A stretch of 64,000 nucleotides of DNA. It comes from Phymorhynchus buccinoides. Lineage: Eukaryota; Mollusca; Gastropoda; Neogastropoda; Raphitomidae. This document shows positions 29,201 through 37,082 of this stretch, in pieces (position 1 is the first letter of the stretch; the number at the start of each line of letters is the position of its first letter). The DNA lies in the NCBI GenBank assembly GCA_017654935.2, contig CM065703.1, forward strand, positions 42,180,904 to 42,244,903. Direction: 5' to 3'. Under the pieces are notes generated by a model. That model ran no database searches and had not been told where the DNA came from. It saw only the letters and a list, made by a program, of their open reading frames with translations. Position numbers and translations under genes: made by a program.

Positions 29201-32200
29201 AATGTTCTCATCCCTAGCTGATGCATTTGTACCATAGTGTTTAAGTGTTTTGGATGATCCCTGGAGTCTTTTAGCCAGGGTATGACGACAACAACAACTG
29301 GTTATTACAAACGATCACACACGTAATGTTCTCATCCCTAGCTGGTGCGTTTGTACCATAGTGTTCAAGTGCTTTGGCTTTTCGGATGATCCCTGGAGTC
29401 TTTTAGCCAGGGTATGACAACAACAACAACTGGTTATTACAAACGGTCACACACGTAATGTTCTCATCCCTAGCTGATGCATTTGTACCATAGTGTTCAA
29501 GTGCTTCGGCTTTTCGGATGATCCCTGGAGTCTTTTAGCCAGGGTACGACGACAACAACTGGTTATTACAGACCTGATGCATTTGTCCGTAATTATTACG
29601 TTTTGAGACCTCCGATTACAGCTATTACGGTCAGCAACCAAAATTCCGCATTTCTGCTGAACGAGTGTGGAAAGACAATCGAAAAAAGGCATGGGCGTTT
29701 GAACCGTATACATGTACTCAGCACTGTTGTCAGCTGTCAAAGCTGGTGATGTTCCTTGAATCGTTTTATACTTCCGGTGGGTTCGCTTCCGGATTACAGG
29801 CCCATACTGCTATTTTATAGGTGCGGTTGCAATTATGACGGAAAAACCCCACCACATTCTGATTTCGGAGGAGCTCAAAGGAGAAACATTATTTGGAAGA
29901 TTTTTTTTTTTAAGGCAGGAGAATGGGCCAATAAGTCAGAAAGATAGTAGATGATAGAAAGCAAAAGGGAAAAGGCAGAGTAAAAGAGAGTGGCAGATTA
30001 GAGGAAGTTACAAGCACAGAACTTCCATAAGGTGGGGGAACTATTTGCCCCCCCCCCCCGTTACCCCCACAGGGAGAGACTCGTGGAGGGGGCATAGTCA
30101 TCCAGCTCCCCGTATGGAGGCACGAGGCATCCACCCACTGTATTACGGTATAGTATGACATAGGCTGTGTACACACATAAGCGGATATTCCATGCGCAAT
30201 CCATAAATAAGTGAAACAAAGAAGGGAAAAGATTTGCGCACGTGTCTGAATTTCCCCTATATATGCGTAACTTTTATCCTTCTTTCTTCCACTTAATTAG
30301 GGTTTTCCGTACGGAACTTACGCGTCTCATGTGAACCCGGCCTTAGTATGGCATTAGTTTTCTCATCTCCGTGAAATTCGGGCTGCTCCCACTTGGAGAG
30401 TGCGTGACCGCTAGTGCAGCGCCACCATTTAAATTTTTTTTTTTTTTTTCCCCCCAGTGTGGGCAGCCACTTTGATCAGCCCCATAGAGATGGTTCGCAC
30501 CAAGATGCAGTCTGAGCAGCTGACGTACACCGCGGTGGGCCAGTCTGTCAGAAACGCAATCAGGACGTCTGGAATCCTCTCTCTGTGGAAAGGGCTTGGC
30601 CCCACCCTGCTTAGAGACGTGCCTTTCTCTGGTGGGTGTTTGTTTGCGCACGCAGGCACACGCACATGCGCACGTACACACACACACGCATGCATACGCA
30701 CACGCACGCACACGCACATCCATCTAATATCACAATTACATATTGTACGCGTGCGTGTGTGTGTGTCTTTCATTTAACGTCTATCCACTTCTCGTGATAT
30801 TAGACGGGGGAAAAATAATGTTTGTGAGATTGGGTGCAAGCATGTGAGTGTGTGTATGTATGTGTGTATATCTGTATGTGCATGTGAGTATATTATTACA
30901 CGTGCGTGTACGTGTGTGTGTGTGTGTGTGGACACGTTTGTGTGTTATGCGTAGGTGTCATGTTTTTATGTCAGTATGTCACAGCGTGAGGGTGAGGGTG
31001 GGTATGCGAGCGCGTCTGAGTATGTTTGATATGTTTGATATGACTGTAATTTTGCATGTGGAGCGATTCTTAGTTTTTTGTAAAGCGCCTTGAGTAGTAC
31101 ACCTAGAACATGCACTACAGTGGAGTCCAACTATAACGAACTCGCTTTTAACGAAATTTCGCGATTAACGAACTGACTTCAGTTTCCCGGCAAATGCCCT
31201 TCTATTTGTCACTTGCAAAGCCATGGGTATAACGAACAAAAAATCCTTTTGAAATAACGAACATCCGCTTTTTACGAACACATGTTCTACGCGCCAGGCT
31301 AATTTTATTTACTTGGAAAAATAGCCTATAACGAACTCAGCCTGTGCGATGCGCTGCAAAAACCTAGGCCTTCAAACTCCAAGCTAGAACGTGTTGTCAA
31401 GAGGAAGGAAGTTGGAAAATATGAACTGCGCATGCGTGAACTCATTTAGATTCACACTGGGTCGTCTGCTAGGCCTAGGCTTCCTACAGATCATTCGGTT
31501 TCTCAAGGTCGCTTTACAATTCGCGCTCAAAATAAAGATCGAAAAGTTCGTGAAAGCCTATAACAAACTACATTTGTGTGATGTGTTGTCACTTAATGGA
31601 CAAACTTGTTGAAAAGTGTGCCAAAACAGATCAGCGTCAGACAACACTGCTGAACTTCTTCAAGCCTTGTACATCCCGTCACCCGTGATTAAGACAGACG
31701 ATCCAAACTGGTCAAGTTTATGTTTTCGGTTATCATTGGCGAGTGTTTGAACTGTTTTTGTCTTCAACATACATTGTACATGTACATGTATAACGAAATC
31801 CTGATACAACGAACTGAGTCTGTGTTCCGTTAAAATTCGTTTTACCCGGACTCCACTGTATATAAATATTCTTTATTGTTATTAATTAGTGGATAGACGT
31901 TAAAGCGCATACACATTCAAAATCCTCATTCAGGTGTCCTCCAAACGCTGTTTATTGTTGTTTTATTCGTGCAGTTCGCTTTACAGTTTTTAAGCTAGAG
32001 TTTTTTCAAATTAGCATTACCTCAAACCATCAAAATCCCTCTGCTCTGGGAAATGTCTTGCTTACAACATATATCAGTGTTTCTCAAGATTGAAAGAAGA
32101 ATTAATAGCAACGAAAGAATGAGATGATTAGGAGCAAAATGGACATTTGGGGTGGGGGGTGTAGAGGAAGAGGAGCAGCAGTTCACCTACAGACCTGTTG

Positions 32201-35200
32201 ACCTTTACGATTTTGCCATAATTTTTACGAAACAAAAGTCAAATTACAATAATTACGGCGATGAGAAAAAAATACGGAACAAAAAACCACCACTACAGTT
32301 CCGTCGGCAAGCGATGCTTTTGAAACAATGCAGTGAACAGTCATTCTGTTTCAAGATGGCGTTAAAGCGACCGCGTGGTGAGATCACAAGCAGTTTGAAC
32401 AGGTTAGTAAGCTGAGTTTGACAGAGAAAAGGCCAATACATGGTTTAGAAAATGTTTTTAAAGGTCTCCCAGTGCACTATTGCTTGCATATAATCGGGTT
32501 ATGTGAGGAAAAAGAACCGTCCGTGTGTTGGATTACGTTTTTAGTTTTTTAAAAGTGCTATTTTTTGTTTCAGAAATTACAAATTTGCAAAATAGGGGTA
32601 AACAGGTCTGCACCTAACAGGTTAGTGGAAAAGACAAGAATTTAAAACCAATGCCATGTCAAATAGCATTAAGCAACCAACAAAATTCAGTAGATAATAA
32701 TCTTTACTTGAAGAAGAGAATCTAATAATAGGCAACAAGAAGAGGAAGAAAAAGGAGCACCCAAAAATTCAGGCGATCAAAGTCAATAGCAAGGTTTTCG
32801 GTGCAAAAGAATTTCAACCATCGTGATAATGTTTAGAAATATTGGTTTCTTTCAATTTCTTGTGTGTGTGTTTGTGTATGTGAGTGTGCGTGCATGTGAG
32901 TGTGTGTGTTGTGTGTGTGTGTGTGTGTGTGTGTTGTGTGTGTATATATGTGTGTGTTGTGTGTGTGTGTTTCTTGTGTGTGTTGTGTTTGTGTGTGTGT
33001 TGTGTGTGCATGCTTGCGTGCGAGTGTGTGCATGTGTGTGTGTGTGTTGTGTATGTGTTGTGTGCGTGCGTGCGTGCATGCGAGTGTGTGTTGTGTGTGT
33101 ATGTTGTGTGTGTGTGTGTGTTGTGCATGTATGTTGTTGTGTGTGTGTGTGTGTGTTGTGCGTGTATGTGTGTGTATGTTGTTGTGTGTGTGTGTGTGTG
33201 TTGTGCGTGTATGTTGTTGTTGTGTGTGTGTGTGTGTGTGTGTATGTTGTTGTTGTGTGTGTGTGTGCAGCCCTTTACTGGTTGGGTTACGAGTCGATGA
33301 AGGCAGAGGTGTTGCGAGTTAAAGGATCGCCAGAACTGTCCTTCACTCAGAGTTTTATGACCGGGGCTAGCGCTGGAACGGTGAGTGTCTGTATCAATAG
33401 TGTTAGAATGACGACAATGATGATGACAATGATTATGATGATATTCGGCTTTGTGGGTTACAGGATCAAGAGAATTGTTCTTCACCCACTGTTTCTTTTT
33501 TTCTAGCATTGTTAGAATTAGACGTGTGTGTGTGTGTGTGTCTCTGTGTGCGTGTGTGTGGTCTGGTGTGTGGCTGTGTGTGCGTGTGTGCTTGCTAATG
33601 TGCTAATGCTCAGATGATCTGTGTATGTGCATGTCTATGCACAAAATTTGCGAATGTTTGGCTGTGCGTTTCAGCTTAACTGTGATCACTGTGAAGAAAT
33701 GGCTGTATGTGGCTGACTAGGCTTTAACTCTTTCTATACTAACCTGCGCTCTCGTCGCAGGGCATGCGCACAACGCCTCGTTACTAAGGTAACGGGATAT
33801 CGCATGTGAACTTTAAAAATTCATAGTTCATAGGTTAACAGTCATGCGTGCTTCAAAGTGGCTCAGAGGGCTACTACTACGTTTCATTCATGCCTCTGAC
33901 ACTGATTGGCTGGCTGCCGGTTATTTTGGGACCTTAAAATTATATTTTCGCTATTATGAGTGTGCCTGGCTTGACAAAACATGCATTTATTTTAAAATAT
34001 CACAAATCAAACCTAATCAAGTGGATGCTTTGAAACTGTTGCAGGTGTTAGTACTGTATATTGTGTACATATTGCCTAAATGTCACGTTTGTATCTGTTA
34101 CCAATATTTAGAAAATAATTTGTTTGCAACCTATGCAAATCGGCCAGTACAGAACGCTTGCAAAAGGAAGCAACTGGCCAGCATGGAATGTTAAGCAAGT
34201 TATCTCCTCCTTTATCAATCGCTATGATAATTTCCTGTCATATAGCCAGCTGCCGTGGCATAGTGGTTAGCGTCGCGGACTACTGGCTGGGAGGTCTTGG
34301 GTTCTTGTCAATTACGAGCGCAGATGCGTCATGCTGCCGTTATGCACCTAACTAAGAAATAGTTAGGCCCAGCAAGTCCGACTTCGGCTGGAGGAAATGT
34401 TTTTGAAAGTGCATGGGTGATACTCTTTCATTTTTACACTGATTTCAGTATTTGTAATTTTGCCAGAAACTGAACTTCAGGTTTTTTTAAATCATCCAAA
34501 AATTTGTTTGGACCACTAGCGATTTGGGGCGTTTTGAACTTAGTCTATGTTCTATCTTGGAAGTTTACAAAGGCAATGTCATAATTTTACACGGCTTATT
34601 AGACTGAAACTGTTTTTGTCTTTCATTTTAACTGTCATGTCTGTCTCATTATCTCTCTCTCTTAACTTGCCCCCCTGAATCGTCTGACAGGGCTCTGCCC
34701 CTGTACCCTGCCGGGGCCGTGGGCCTTTCAGGTTTTTTTCATTTTGAGGAGCAGCACCCATGAAAGTACTTTGTGAAAAAAAGGCAGGAGAATGGACTAC
34801 CGGTAAGGCAGAAAGATAGCAGATGACAGTTAGCAAAGGGAAAAGGCAGAGTCAAAGAGAGTGACAGATTAGAGGAAGCTACAAGCACAGAACTTCCAGA
34901 AGGTGGTTGAACTATTTATTCAAAAGACCCCCCGGTATCCCCACGGGGGGAGGTCTTGGGTTCGACTTAGGAGGATTGTCTGTTTGATCTGTCTGTCTAT
35001 GTGTGTTCGTTTCCAGCTGGCAGCAGTGATCACGCTGCCGTTTGACGTGATCAAAACGCATCGACAGATGGATCTTGGGGAACAGGTTTTGTCTGCAGGT
35101 AGGTCAAGAAACACATGGTTAGCTGACGAAATAGGATTTTACGCCCTCTGCGGTCTTTCGACCATGTGGGGCATTTTTAAATACAAAGATGGTGGGAACA

Positions 35201-35551
35201 ATACTGGAGGCAATGCCCGGAGGCAGTGCAACGCCAGTAAAGTCCCGATCTTTTAACAATACAGATATGTGTAGCAGTAACCACGCCTCGGTTAAACCTC
35301 ATCGGCTATGGTACCACCACTTTTTGGTTAGCTATTATTATTAGGTACTTTATAGTCACAGAGGCGTCTCCGTGAAATTTCGGGTTGCTCCCACCTGGAG
35401 AGCGCGTCGCAGCCATCCAATTTTTAATTTTTTTTTTTTTTGCATGCCATTTTTGTGTGACTGATGAGGAAGGAAAGGGAGGGGGGTGAATTTTTACCTA
35501 ATGACAACTTTTTCGTTGCCACTGGGGGTGTGCTAAGTGCATGGGCACACG

Positions 35552-35582
<31 letters not shown>

Positions 35583-37043
35583 TCCACGTTCAGACCGTAA
35601 GACCTAGTGCAAAGTGAGAGGAAAAATCCCCTGTACCCAGGTTCGAACTCGGGTTTACTTGACACGAGGCGAACGCGATTCCTCTGTGCCACTCTGCACA
35701 GTGATAGCGCTAGGAATTTAACCCCTTCACTGCCAGAGGTAAACAGAAAAATTATCGATTTTCTCATTATAACATTTAAAAGAGACCTGCTAGACTCAAT
35801 CTCAGAAAATTGTCTAGAGATATATCTTTCCTGACTTGTCATTTGGTCGATAAACCGAGGTCCCATGTGCCCATGCACTCAGTACACCCAGTGGCAACGA
35901 AAAAGTTGTCATTAGGTAAAAATTTACCCCCACCCCTTTCCTTCCTCATCAGTCACACAAAAATCGCATGCAAAAAATGTAAAGCAAAAAATTATTTGGA
36001 AAATATTTTTTTAAAATAAAGGCAGGAAATAATAAAGGCAGAAAGATAGTAGATGGTAGAGTTAATTGGCAATGTTTTCTAATGAGCTCCTTTGTCTCTT
36101 GCTCACAGGGAAGAAATCTACGACGTCCACGTGGCTTCTCATCAGAAAGCTCTATGTCAGTGATGGAATCCAGGCGCTTTTTACAGGTATGGAAAGCTGC
36201 TTTTCGTCCCCATGTCTTTCTGTGTTTTTCTTCTTCTTCTTCTTCTTCTTCTTCGATCGCTCAGACAGTTTCCTGTCAATTATGACGCAGATGCGTCATG
36301 CTGCCTTTTTGCGCCTAACTAAGAAACAGTTAGGCCCAGCAAGTCCGACTTCGGCTGGAGGACATCTTTCTGAAAGTGTGTCGTGAAAAAAGGCAGGAGA
36401 ATGGACCGGTTAGGCAGAAAGATAGTAGATGACAGCAAGCAAAGGGAAAAGGCAGAGTCAAAGAGAGTGGCAGATTAGAGGAAGTTACAAGCACAGAACT
36501 TCCAGAAGGTGGGGGAACTATTTTTACAAAAGACCCCACCAATTTGCTTTTATGATTCCCTGTGGGGATGCCCGGGGGGGGGGGGGGGGGGGGGGGGTCT
36601 TTTGTAGAAATAGTTCCCCCACCTTCTGGAAGTTCTGTGCTTGTAACACTTCCTCTGCCTCTGCTTTGTGTCATCTACTATCTTTCTGACTTTTTGGCCC
36701 ATTCTCCTGCCTTAAAAAAAAAAAAAAAAATCTTCCATATACCTTTCTCCTTTGAGCTCCTCCAAAATCGGAATGTGTCGGCTGAATGCAGCGAGGAGAC
36801 CAGTGAAAACTAGAAAACGGACACATACGTACCCATTGTGGCCTTATGGGCTGGGAACGCAGAAGAAGAAGAAGAAGTGACTAATGAAATAGGAAGAAAC
36901 TGTGACAAGAAAATCAGAATTTGCTATGAAAATACTTGGTGGGTGGGTGGGGTTTTGGATGCACCTTATATAATGTGTTCTGCACCTTACAGTCCCATAA
37001 AAATATTTTGTGCACACATTTGACAAAAATATATGGTATATAT

Positions 37044-37082
<39 letters not shown>

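Noticed and set aside
32152..32415. 87-codon ORF
   Set aside because: Overlaps the left TIR of a 420-bp element; no recognised domain or exon structure.
33844..34194. 116-codon ORF in a SLC25A40 intron
   Set aside because: No recognisable motif, composition like surrounding AT-rich DNA, no splice-site context.
34243..34320. tRNA gene
   Set aside because: Box A/B-like words are part of a SINE-B head; no cloverleaf with proper acceptor stem.
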